From an uncultured bacterium (GTDB lineage Bacteria; Bacteroidota; Bacteroidia; Chitinophagales; Chitinophagaceae): a DNA stretch of 38,056 nucleotides. Where the stretch lies: positions 1-38,056 of the forward strand of contig CAITQQ010000393.1 in assembly GCA_903894575.1 (NCBI GenBank), written 5' to 3'. Positions 17,464-24,540 of the stretch are shown here, piece after piece. The position numbers were made by a program, and so were the translations under genes. The notes under the pieces are model-generated. The model made no database searches, was not told the DNA's origin, and was given only the letters and a program-made list of their open reading frames with translations. Numbering within the stretch: the first letter of the stretch is position 1; each line of letters starts with the position of its first letter.

Positions 17464-17472
17464 TGTGGAAAA
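17464..17472 (-). other. DnaA box, one mismatch
   Basis: TGTGGAAAA, i.e. TTTTCCACA on the - strand, one mismatch to the consensus. Confidence 0.55.
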
Positions 17473-17507
17473 CCAAAAATTTTCCCTGAACAGCCAGAAA
17501 ACAGCCG

Positions 17508-17528
17508 AAAATCATTTTTAAAATTGGG
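17508..17528 (+). repeat. 21-bp direct repeat in origin region, copy 2
   Basis: Exact second copy, 103 bases downstream of the first and just upstream of the DnaA box at 17540. Confidence 0.8.
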
Positions 17529-17539
17529 GTTCCGCGTCG

Positions 17540-17548
17540 TTTTCCACA
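17540..17548 (+). other. DnaA box, one mismatch, abutting the ppiD promoter
   Basis: TTTTCCACA, one mismatch. It ends one base before the -33 element of the ppiD promoter, so DnaA binding could also affect ppiD transcription. Confidence 0.55.
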
Positions 17549-17549
17549 A

Positions 17550-17580
17550 TTTGTTAATAACCATTTTTACCCTATTTTTG
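17550..17580 (+). promoter_or_regulatory. Promoter for ppiD
   Basis: TTTG at 17550-17553, a 19-base spacer and TATTTTTG at 17573-17580: a full match to the Bacteroidota TTTG/TAnnTTTG promoter. The ppiD ATG is 26 bases downstream. Confidence 0.65.
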
Positions 17581-17606
17581 CCAACTCTTATAATAATATA
17601 TATAGT

Positions 17607-19730
17607 ATGTCAATTATTCAGAAAATTAGGGACAAGGCAGCAGTATTGCTTACCACAATGATCGCGATCAGCTTGATCGGCTTTTTGGTTCAGGATGCGT
17701 TTGTTGGCAAGGGCGGAAGCATGTTTGACGGACAGGCCACCACAGCGGGATCCATCAATGGAAAAGACATTGAATTGGTTGATTTCAGCAAGAAGGTGAA
17801 CATGGTGGAACAAAACTACCGTTCTCAGGGCATGCAAACCAATGAAATGATGACCCAAACAATTGTTGAAAATGTTTGGAACTCATATGTGCAGGAAGAA
17901 ATGATCAATGGAGAAGCCGCGAAACTTGGATTGGCTGTTACGCCTAAAGAGCTCGGAGCTGTATTGTTTTCTGATGATGCTCCCCAGGAGTTCAAGCAAA
18001 TGTTTGCTGATAAAACCACCGGAGCCTATGATGTGAATGCTGCGAGAAACTGGTTTACCAATGTAAAAAAGAGTTCAAAACCCGAAGATGCCTTGAATAT
18101 AGAAGAGCAACTGATCAAGCCGATTGGCATCAACCTGCTCTCTCAGAAATATACCTCTCTGATTACACAAGGTTCTTATGTTCCCAAGTGGATGTTGGAG
18201 AAGATGGCAGCTGACAACGCCTCTTTTGCTTCAATTTCATTTGTAAGTGTTCCTTATACCACTATCGCAGACAGCACCATTAAAGTGAGCGACAGCGAAA
18301 TCAGTGATTACGTATCAAAGCATAAAGATGAATTCAAACAGGAGCATGTAAAAAGCATCGCTTACGTTTCTTTTAGCGCAAACCCAACACCACAGGACTC
18401 TTCAAGGGTTTACAATCAGCTCAATGAGTTGAAAGCCGCATTCTATGCAGCTCCTGATGCAAAAAGCTTTGTTACAAGAAACAATACTTCGCTTCCATTT
18501 TTTGATGGATTTGCCTTGAAGTCTAAGCTGCAGATGGGCGCAAAGGATACCATCATCTCATTGGCTGTTGGTGCTGTGGCTGGCCCATACCTAGACGGAG
18601 GAAGCTATGTGATCGCGAAAAAAATACAAACAAAATCATTGCCTGATTCTGTAAAGTGCAGGCATATCCTCGTAGGAATTGTTGATCCGCAAACCGGTCA
18701 ACAAAGGCGCAGCGACAGCGCAGCCAAAAAGAGTATTGACAGCATTTATGCAGTGATCAAATCTGGCGGAAATTTTGGAGCTTTGGCGGCGGCACTCAGC
18801 GATGACCAGGGAAGCAAGGCCAAAGGTGGTGAATATGATTTCTCTTCTGTTGACATGAACCTGGCAAAAGAATTTGCAGACTTCATCTTCAACAAACCCA
18901 AGGGAAGCATGGAAGTGGTGAAAACAGAGTTTGGTTACCATATCATTGAAGTGTTGAACCAGAAAAATTTCGAAGAGGCATACAAGGTTGCCTATCTCGC
19001 CAAACCCATTGTTGCCAGCGAAGAAACAGACGCCTCAGCATCTTCTGCTGCAACTCAATTTGTAGGAAGCAGCAGGGATCAAAAGTCTTTTGATGAAACC
19101 GTTACAAAGATGAAGATCAACAAGCTGACCGCCGAGAACATCAAGGAGCTTGATTACAGCGCTGGTCCACTTTCTTCAAGGGCCATCGTAAAATGGATAT
19201 TTGAAAACAAAACAGGAACTGTTTCAGAACCATTCGACCTCAAAGACCAATATGTGGTAGCCATGGTTACCAATGAAATCGAGGAGGGTGTTCAACCGGC
19301 TTCAGTTGCAAGGGTATTGGTAGAACCAACCCTCAGGAACAAGAAAAAGGCAGAAATGGTAGCCCAAAAGGCTGGATCCGAGAAAAACCTGGATAAATTG
19401 GCGGCACTGCTTGGTGGAACTACCGGCAAAACAGACACGGTCAGGTTTGCAGATCCTTTTGTTCCCAACCTTGGTTCAGAAACAAAAGTAATTGGTGCAG
19501 CGTTTTACAAAAACAACTTGTCTAATACATCAGACGTGATTGACGGTCAAAATGGTGTATACTATATTAAAGTGAACCAGGTTGGTGCCCTTCCTTCCTC
19601 AGCAATCGATTTTGTTGGTCAAAAGAAGGCGCTTGAGTCACAAATGAAGCAATTCGCAGGATACAGTACGATGGAATCTTTGAAAAAATCAATGAAAATC
19701 GTTGATAAAAGAAGGGACGCAGGATACTGA
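17607..19730 (+). CDS. ppiD: Peptidylprolyl isomerase PpiD/SurA-like periplasmic chaperone
   Basis: Membrane-anchored periplasmic folding factor of 707 residues. A single N-terminal membrane segment (about 11-29, AAVLLTTMIAISLIGFLVQD) follows the cytosolic MSIIQKIRDK, as in PpiD. A SurA_N-like chaperone region covers about 40-230. The parvulin domain at about 350-453 starts VKCRHILVG, includes FGALAAALSDDQGSKAKGGEYD and ends VVKTEFGYHIIEVL. A second, degenerate rotamase-like region is likely at 470-600. Such proteins help outer-membrane and periplasmic proteins fold as they leave the Sec translocon. It has its own promoter inside the origin region and a strong terminator after the stop. Confidence 0.92.
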   Translation: MSIIQKIRDKAAVLLTTMIAISLIGFLVQDAFVGKGGSMFDGQATTAGSINGKDIELVDFSKKVNMVEQNYRSQGMQTNEMMTQTIVENVWNSYVQEEMINGEAAKLGLAVTPKELGAVLFSDDAPQEFKQMFADKTTGAYDVNAARNWFTNVKKSSKPEDALNIEEQLIKPIGINLLSQKYTSLITQGSYVPKWMLEKMAADNASFASISFVSVPYTTIADSTIKVSDSEISDYVSKHKDEFKQEHVKSIAYVSFSANPTPQDSSRVYNQLNELKAAFYAAPDAKSFVTRNNTSLPFFDGFALKSKLQMGAKDTIISLAVGAVAGPYLDGGSYVIAKKIQTKSLPDSVKCRHILVGIVDPQTGQQRRSDSAAKKSIDSIYAVIKSGGNFGALAAALSDDQGSKAKGGEYDFSSVDMNLAKEFADFIFNKPKGSMEVVKTEFGYHIIEVLNQKNFEEAYKVAYLAKPIVASEETDASASSAATQFVGSSRDQKSFDETVTKMKINKLTAENIKELDYSAGPLSSRAIVKWIFENKTGTVSEPFDLKDQYVVAMVTNEIEEGVQPASVARVLVEPTLRNKKKAEMVAQKAGSEKNLDKLAALLGGTTGKTDTVRFADPFVPNLGSETKVIGAAFYKNNLSNTSDVIDGQNGVYYIKVNQVGALPSSAIDFVGQKKALESQMKQFAGYSTMESLKKSMKIVDKRRDAGY

Positions 19731-19759
19731 TGACATACTGCTCATGAGAAAACAAACGC

Positions 19760-19792
19760 ACAGCCACCCTCGGGGGTGGCTGTTGCATTTTT
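19760..19792 (+). terminator. Rho-independent terminator of ppiD
   Basis: ACAGCCACCC (19760-19769) pairs perfectly with GGGTGGCTGT (19774-19783) across a 4-base loop, followed by a T-rich tail (TGCATTTTT). It lies 30 bp after the ppiD stop and is the clearest intrinsic terminator in the window. Confidence 0.85.
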
Positions 19793-19794
19793 GG

Positions 19795-19802
19795 TAACTT
19801 TG
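19795..19802 (+). promoter_or_regulatory. -7 promoter element for the DUF2480 gene
   Basis: TAACTTTG (TAnnTTTG) directly after the ppiD terminator, 4 bases before the ATG. The transcript would be leaderless or nearly so. Confidence 0.45.
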
Positions 19803-19806
19803 TATC

Positions 19807-20310
19807 ATGGAAGAAATCAGGAACAAGGTGGCAGAAAGCGGGTTGATCACCATCGACCTTGAAAAGTATTACCCAGTCACAGCGCCAATGCCTTTTGACT
19901 TGAAAAATTTCCTTTTTATGGAAATGCTGCTCAAGGAGAAGGATTTCAGGGAGGCCCTTGACCGGCATGATTGGAACCAATACGAGAACAAGGATGTTTG
20001 TGTGTATTGTTCAACCGACGCCATTGTCCCTATGTGGGCTTATATGCTCGTTGCATCTAAGCTTTCTGGCATCGCAAAATCCATCATCTCTGGAACTCCG
20101 GAGGAAGCCTTTAAACAAATTTTTATCGAAAACATCAGAGGAGTCAATGCAGCAGCATTTGAAGGAAAGCGCGTGGTGGTGAAGGGGTGTGGAGACAAGC
20201 CTATTCCCGAATATGCCTATGCAGCAATCTCCATCCTACTTCTGCCTGTGGTCAAATCGCTTATGTACGGTGAGCCATGCAGCACGGTCCCTGTGTTTAA
20301 AAGAAAATAA
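19807..20310 (+). CDS. DUF2480 family protein
   Basis: Uncharacterised protein of 167 residues, matching DUF2480, a family mostly confined to Bacteroidota. Recognisable stretches are ITIDLEKYYP, DLKNFLFMEMLLKEKDFREAL, CVYCSTDAIVPMWAYMLVASKL and a C-terminal VVVKGCGDKPIPEYAYAAI. Four Cys are spread over the protein, without a clear metal-binding spacing. There is no signal peptide. The C-terminal AAISILLLPVVKSLMYG segment is hydrophobic but reads more like a buried helix than a membrane anchor. Function is unknown. It converges with kdsB, leaving 5 bp between stops. Confidence 0.82.
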   Translation: MEEIRNKVAESGLITIDLEKYYPVTAPMPFDLKNFLFMEMLLKEKDFREALDRHDWNQYENKDVCVYCSTDAIVPMWAYMLVASKLSGIAKSIISGTPEEAFKQIFIENIRGVNAAAFEGKRVVVKGCGDKPIPEYAYAAISILLLPVVKSLMYGEPCSTVPVFKRK

Positions 20311-20315
20311 CGGTC

Positions 20316-21053
20316 TTAAAACCCTTTTAATGAAGATTTGTATTCAACCCTTGCTCTTTCAAGATCCTCTGGTGTATCAATGCCAATGCTGCTGGTTTTT
20401 GTTTCCACCATCCTGATGGCAACCCCGTTTTCAAGATACCTCAACTGCTCAAGCATTTCGGTTTGTTCCAGTGCACCCATCGGCCACTGTGTAAAGTTGA
20501 GCAGGGTTTCTTTTCTGTAGGCATATACGCCAACGTGTTTAAAATAAGGGAGGTCTGCGCTGCGGTTGCGTTTGAAAGGAATGGGCGAACGGCTGAAATA
20601 AAGCGCATCGTTATGTCTGTTACAAACCACCTTCACCTGGTTCGGGTTTTCTGGTTCATCCCTCTCCCCAAACCTTTTCATGACGGAGGCAACTGATACA
20701 CCAGGATCCTTGAAACAATTCAGCAGGTCCTGGAGTGGTTCTTTTTCTACAAAGGGTTCATCTCCCTGAATATTGACGACCACATCTACGTCCATTGATT
20801 CAATTGCTTCTGCAATCCTGTCGCTACCGCTCTGGTGATCTTTGGTGCTCTTTTTCACAGATCCACCAATAGAAACAATCTCGTTCATGATTTCGTCGCT
20901 GTCTGTAACAACCAACACTTCGTCAAAGAGATTCATGGCAACAGCGTTTTCATACACCATCCTGATGATGGTTTTTTCACCAATTCTCTGCATCAGTTTT
21001 CCGGGAAAACGACTGGCAGCAAAGCGTGCAGGAATGACAGCAATATTTTTCAA
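20316..21053 (-). CDS. kdsB: 3-deoxy-manno-octulosonate cytidylyltransferase (CMP-KDO synthetase)
   Basis: Activates KDO with CTP for the inner core of lipopolysaccharide. The 245-residue cytosolic protein has the nucleotide-binding AVIPARFAASRFPGKLM (5-21), VVVNIQGDEPFVEKEPL with the metal-binding Asp, YFSRSPIPFKR, KHVGVYAYRKETLLNF and the C-terminal IDTPEDLERA. Length is normal. It follows the fatty acid hydroxylase with a 1-bp gap and is third in the dnaN operon. It shows that the organism makes KDO-containing LPS. Confidence 0.97.
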   Translation of the reverse strand: MKNIAVIPARFAASRFPGKLMQRIGEKTIIRMVYENAVAMNLFDEVLVVTDSDEIMNEIVSIGGSVKKSTKDHQSGSDRIAEAIESMDVDVVVNIQGDEPFVEKEPLQDLLNCFKDPGVSVASVMKRFGERDEPENPNQVKVVCNRHNDALYFSRSPIPFKRNRSADLPYFKHVGVYAYRKETLLNFTQWPMGALEQTEMLEQLRYLENGVAIRMVETKTSSIGIDTPEDLERARVEYKSSLKGF

Positions 21054-21054
21054 G

Positions 21055-21876
21055 CTATTTTAATTTTTGAAATGGTCTTTTCAGGAGCCTTACAAAATCT
21101 TCATCCTTATCGTTTGGATAATATTGATCAAGGCCATAGCGGATCTTGGAAGGATCAAGTTTCATGAATGTACCCAACAACCTGTCCCAGATGGAAAACA
21201 CAGCACCATAGTTGCTGTCGGTATAGGGTTGTTTCCAGTGGTGGTGCACCTTGTGCATGTTGGGGGAAACCAGGAACCAGCTCAATGTCTTATCAAGCCA
21301 TTTGGGAAGGCTGATGTTGGCGTGTGTAAATCCAGTAATGAAAACAAGGGCTGTTTGGTATAACAAAACCGCAAACATGGGTGCCCCGGCCACAAAGATC
21401 CCGATATAGAAAAATATACCGCGCCAAACCGATTCCAGGGGGTGGTGACGAAGACCGGTGGTTACGTCCACGTTGTTGTCTGCATGGTGGATGATGTGAA
21501 AACGCCAGAACAGCGGCACCTGGTGTTCAACAAAATGACAAAGCCAGCCTGCAAAAAAATCCAGGACCAGGCAGGTGATGATGATAATCGCCAAAGGGCT
21601 GAGGCTAAACCAATGCACCAATCCGAATTGATGCTCATTTGTCCATCCGGCGATGAAGACAATCCCCCCTGCAAGCAAGGTGTGAATGATGAAATGAATC
21701 GCTGTGAAAGCGATGTTGGTGGCAGCGTGACGGCCCTTGCTTTTTTTGTAATCGGTTTGAAGCAGCGGTATGGCATTTTCAATGATCCATAAAAAGACCA
21801 TGCCGGCTATAAAAAAACCCGCTCTTTCGAGGGGTCTTTTTTCAAGATCGCTGAAATAGGAGATCAACGCATCCAT
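21055..21876 (-). CDS. Fatty acid hydroxylase / sterol desaturase family membrane protein
   Basis: Integral-membrane di-iron oxygenase of 273 residues with about four membrane segments (including 17-36 and 50-75). The histidine boxes are HFVEH (117-121), HIIHHADNNVDVTTGLRHHP and HKVHHHWKQPYTDSNYG. The last one, with the trailing DSNYG, is characteristic of the superfamily. Members hydroxylate or desaturate lipids such as fatty acids, carotenoids or sterols; the substrate here is not known. It sits 12 bp after dnaN and 1 bp before kdsB. Its pairing with an LPS gene suggests envelope lipid modification, but that is inference. Confidence 0.88.
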   Translation of the reverse strand: MDALISYFSDLEKRPLERAGFFIAGMVFLWIIENAIPLLQTDYKKSKGRHAATNIAFTAIHFIIHTLLAGGIVFIAGWTNEHQFGLVHWFSLSPLAIIIITCLVLDFFAGWLCHFVEHQVPLFWRFHIIHHADNNVDVTTGLRHHPLESVWRGIFFYIGIFVAGAPMFAVLLYQTALVFITGFTHANISLPKWLDKTLSWFLVSPNMHKVHHHWKQPYTDSNYGAVFSIWDRLLGTFMKLDPSKIRYGLDQYYPNDKDEDFVRLLKRPFQKLK

Positions 21877-21888
21877 ATCAATTGTTTT

Positions 21889-23001
21889 TTAGTTAGACAT
21901 CAAAGGCATCGCAAGCATCAGCAAATCCTCATTATCATCTTGTTCTACGGGCTTGATCAAACCAGCTTTTGTTGGGGTAGACAATTCCACACGAACCTCA
22001 TCGCTATCGGTGCTTCCAAGCATTTCAATCAGGAAGCGGGCATTGAAGGAAATGGTGATGTCTTCTCCATCGTATTGGCAAGACATTCTTTCGTTTCCTT
22101 CGAAGCTGAAGTCGACATCCTGGGCAAGCAATTGGAGTTCGCTGCCAGAAATGCTCAAGGTTACCAGGTTGGTGCTCTTGTTGCTGAATATGCTTACGCG
22201 GCGAAGGGCTGACTGAAAATCCTGGCGAGAAATCGTCATTCTGTAAGGATTGTCTGCAGGAATCACCACTTTGTAATCAGGAAAACGGGCGTCCAACAAG
22301 CGGCAAGAAAGTTCAACCGTGCCATGTGTAACAAACAAGTGGTTGTTGTTGTATGATACGGAAATCTCATCTTCATTGTCGGGCAATGAGCTCTTTAAAA
22401 GATTCAAAGGTTTTTTGGGAACGATGAAGTTGTCTGTTCTTGGACACTGTACGTCTTTCAGTTTGTAGCGCACAAGCCTGTGTGCATCGGTGGCAACAGC
22501 GGTGATGCCGTTTTTCTCCAACTCAAAAAACACACCGGTCATGGCAGGACGAAGGTCATCGTTGCTGACCGCAAAAATTGATTTGTTGATGGCTGTCAAC
22601 AACGCATGGCTGGTCATGGTAAAGGCAGAGGTTTCGTCTGCAGGAGGTTCTTTTGGAAAATTGTCCGGGTTCTCTCCCATGACCTTGTATTTACCGTTGT
22701 CGCTGGTGATTTCGATACCAAAATTCTTGTCGATATCAAAAGTCAGCGGCTGGTTCGGAAGGTTCTTCAGAGAGTCCATCAGGATCTTTGCCGGAATACA
22801 AACGCGGCCACTGTCCTTGGCTTCAATGTCAAGGTGGATTTTCATCACGGTTTCCAGGTCGGTAGCAACAACTGTCAGTTTGTTGGTTTCAATCTCAAAA
22901 AGGAAATCTTCCAGGATCGGCAAAACATTGTTTGAACCGATGACGCCATTGATCTGCTGAAGCTGTTTGAGAAGGGCCGATGAGGAGACGATAAATTTCA
23001 T
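21889..23001 (-). CDS. dnaN: DNA polymerase III subunit beta (sliding clamp)
   Basis: Ring-shaped dimer that tethers the replicative polymerase to DNA. The 370 residues have the three-domain clamp: the N-terminal MKFIVSSSALLKQLQQINGVIGSNNVLPILEDFLFEI is diagnostic, the middle has the DDLRPAMTGVFFEL strand, and the third domain ends in NEDLLMLAMPLMSN, corresponding to the usual C-terminal MPMR-type tail near the partner-binding groove. It is the first gene of dnaN-hydroxylase-kdsB, transcribed towards the putative origin. dnaA and recF, its classical neighbours, are absent from this window. Confidence 0.97.
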   Translation of the reverse strand: MKFIVSSSALLKQLQQINGVIGSNNVLPILEDFLFEIETNKLTVVATDLETVMKIHLDIEAKDSGRVCIPAKILMDSLKNLPNQPLTFDIDKNFGIEITSDNGKYKVMGENPDNFPKEPPADETSAFTMTSHALLTAINKSIFAVSNDDLRPAMTGVFFELEKNGITAVATDAHRLVRYKLKDVQCPRTDNFIVPKKPLNLLKSSLPDNEDEISVSYNNNHLFVTHGTVELSCRLLDARFPDYKVVIPADNPYRMTISRQDFQSALRRVSIFSNKSTNLVTLSISGSELQLLAQDVDFSFEGNERMSCQYDGEDITISFNARFLIEMLGSTDSDEVRVELSTPTKAGLIKPVEQDDNEDLLMLAMPLMSN

Positions 23002-23024
23002 ATGCTATCCTTGTTTGTATCAGG

Positions 23025-23032
23025 CAAATATA
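23025..23032 (-). promoter_or_regulatory. -7 promoter element for dnaN
   Basis: TATATTTG on the - strand, 23 bases upstream of the dnaN ATG. A TTTG at 23057-23060 could be the -33 element, though the 24-base spacer is slightly long. Confidence 0.5.
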
Positions 23033-23125
23033 GTCGCAATGGGCATATAAAATGGGCAAAATTTTTTGACATTTTTGGAAAAAAACAACCAATAATGTTG
23101 AAAACCACCCCGCTGACGCTGGTTA

Positions 23126-23668
23126 ATGATTAATTTGCCGACAATGGAGGAATATGGATTTAAGAGAAAGGTGTTGACACCAGAACAGGCCTATGTAAAG
23201 ATTCGCCATTTTTGTGCCTTTCAGGAAAGATCACACCAGGAGGTCAAGATGAAAATTTCGGGCTATGGCATTGCCTGGGTTGATGCCAACCTGCTTTTGT
23301 CCAAGCTGATTGAAGAGGGATTTTTGAATGAGGAGAGATTTGCGGCGGCTTTTGTGGGTGGAAAGTTCAGGATCAAGCAATGGGGCCGAAAAAAGATTGA
23401 GATGGAGCTCAAAAAAAGACAGGTATCTTCCTACAGCATCAGCAAAGCCCTGAGGGAAGAGATTGACCTGCCGGCCTATGAAAAAACATTGATGAAGCTG
23501 ATTGAAAAAAAGTGGACATCTTTGAAGGGCCCTGGAAATACGGTATTTGTCAAACAATCCAAGACCCGGCAATACCTTTTGTTGCGGGGTTTTGAAAACG
23601 ACATTGTTTCAAAAAAAATAAAACTGTTTTTGGATGGACAAGCTGATCATCACAACGATACAGACTGA
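23126..23668 (+). CDS. recX: Regulatory protein RecX
   Basis: Small helical protein that binds RecA filaments and limits recombination. The 180 residues show the three-helix RecX repeats: LTPEQAYVKIRHFCAFQERSHQEVKMKI in the first, LLSKLIEEGFLNEERFAAAFVGGKFRIKQWGRKKIEMELKKRQVS in the second (the diagnostic part), and a third ending near FLDG. An ATG at 23144 is an equally plausible start: it drops only MINLPT, which has no counterpart in the family. It is divergent from dnaN, and its last 35 bases overlap the amidase gene, implying coupling. recA is not in the window. Confidence 0.9.
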   Translation: MINLPTMEEYGFKRKVLTPEQAYVKIRHFCAFQERSHQEVKMKISGYGIAWVDANLLLSKLIEEGFLNEERFAAAFVGGKFRIKQWGRKKIEMELKKRQVSSYSISKALREEIDLPAYEKTLMKLIEKKWTSLKGPGNTVFVKQSKTRQYLLLRGFENDIVSKKIKLFLDGQADHHNDTD

Positions 23669-24437
23669 TTTACACTGGGAAAACAAGGTTGCCAACCTGG
23701 ACATGTTGGGCACCAAAATCATGGGCATCAAGGAAAAGACCAACATCGTGGTTTTGCCTGAAATGTTTTCCACCGGATTCACCATGAAGCCAGAGCTGTT
23801 GGCAGAAAAGATGGACGGGGAAACCATTGCCTGGATGAGGAATATTGCCCGCGAAAAGGGCATCATTCTTGCCGGAAGCCTGAGCATTGAGGAAGAGGGC
23901 GAATACTACAACAGGTTCATTTGGATGCTTCCCAATGGACAATACGGACATTATGACAAGCGACATTGTTTTTCCCTGGGTGGCGAAGACGAGCACTATG
24001 CGCCCGGCAACAAAAGGACCATCGCTTCGGTTGGGGGATGGAAAATCAACCTGCAAATCTGTTATGACCTCCGCTTTCCGGTTTGGGCCAGACAGCAAAC
24101 AAATGCGGATCCCGAAAACGACCCTGCGCCAGAATATGATGTAATGATCAATGTGGCCAATTGGCCCGAGCGAAGGAGCCAGCACTGGAAAACCCTGCTA
24201 CAGGCCCGTGCCATAGAAAACCAGTGTTTTGTAGTTGGCGTTAACCGGGTTGGCAATGATGGCAACGGCCTTTACCATAGCGGTGATAGCATGGTCATCG
24301 ACCCGTTGGGGCAAATCATCTATCACCAATCCAAAGAAGAGGATGTCCATACCACCATTTTGGAAAAAAGCCAATTGGATGAAGTGCGCACCAGGCTTCC
24401 GTTTTGGAAGGATGGGGATCAGTTTTTATTGGTATAA
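23634..24437 (+). CDS. Nitrilase-superfamily omega-amidase (YafV-like)
   Basis: Carbon-nitrogen hydrolase of 267 residues with the catalytic triad E43 (LPEMFSTGF), K109 (YDKRHCFSLGGED) and C143 (QICYDLRFPVWAR). The motif pattern and length fit the YafV/omega-amidase branch, which hydrolyses the omega-amides of 2-oxoglutaramate and 2-oxosuccinamate, linking transamination of Gln and Asn to 2-oxoacids and ammonia. The C-terminal NQCFVVGVNRVGNDGNGL and GDSMVIDPLGQIIY are typical. It overlaps recX by 35 bp. I see no functional link with recX beyond the shared transcript. Confidence 0.92.
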   Translation: MDKLIITTIQTDLHWENKVANLDMLGTKIMGIKEKTNIVVLPEMFSTGFTMKPELLAEKMDGETIAWMRNIAREKGIILAGSLSIEEEGEYYNRFIWMLPNGQYGHYDKRHCFSLGGEDEHYAPGNKRTIASVGGWKINLQICYDLRFPVWARQQTNADPENDPAPEYDVMINVANWPERRSQHWKTLLQARAIENQCFVVGVNRVGNDGNGLYHSGDSMVIDPLGQIIYHQSKEEDVHTTILEKSQLDEVRTRLPFWKDGDQFLLV

Positions 24438-24540
24438 GGATAGTGCTTAGGAAAATTGCATATTAATATTTGGTCATTTTATTCTGCCATGTTTAAGAAT
24501 AAATTTTTTTTAGTAATTTCCAATATCCAAATATCCTTAC

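Larger units (their letters stand above)
17021..17606. other. Putative chromosomal replication origin (oriC)
   Basis: 586 bp without a gene, strongly AT-rich, between the divergent HAD and ppiD genes. It holds a perfect DnaA box (17318-17326), three boxes with one mismatch (17429-17437, 17464-17472, 17540-17548), weaker ones (17136-17144, 17397-17405) and a 21-bp direct repeat, next to a long A/T-only-like stretch at 17060-17310 that could serve as the unwinding element. dnaN lies about 4 kb to the right and parS-like sites about 17 kb to the left. dnaA itself is not in the window, which is common outside a few phyla. The alternative is a plain AT-rich intergenic region. Confidence 0.7.

Noticed and set aside
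22490-22960. 156-residue frame opposite dnaN
   Set aside because: Antisense shadow. dnaN is certain on the other strand.
23670-24185. 171-residue frame opposite the omega-amidase
   Set aside because: Antisense shadow of a gene with an intact catalytic triad. Its composition is unlike a real protein.
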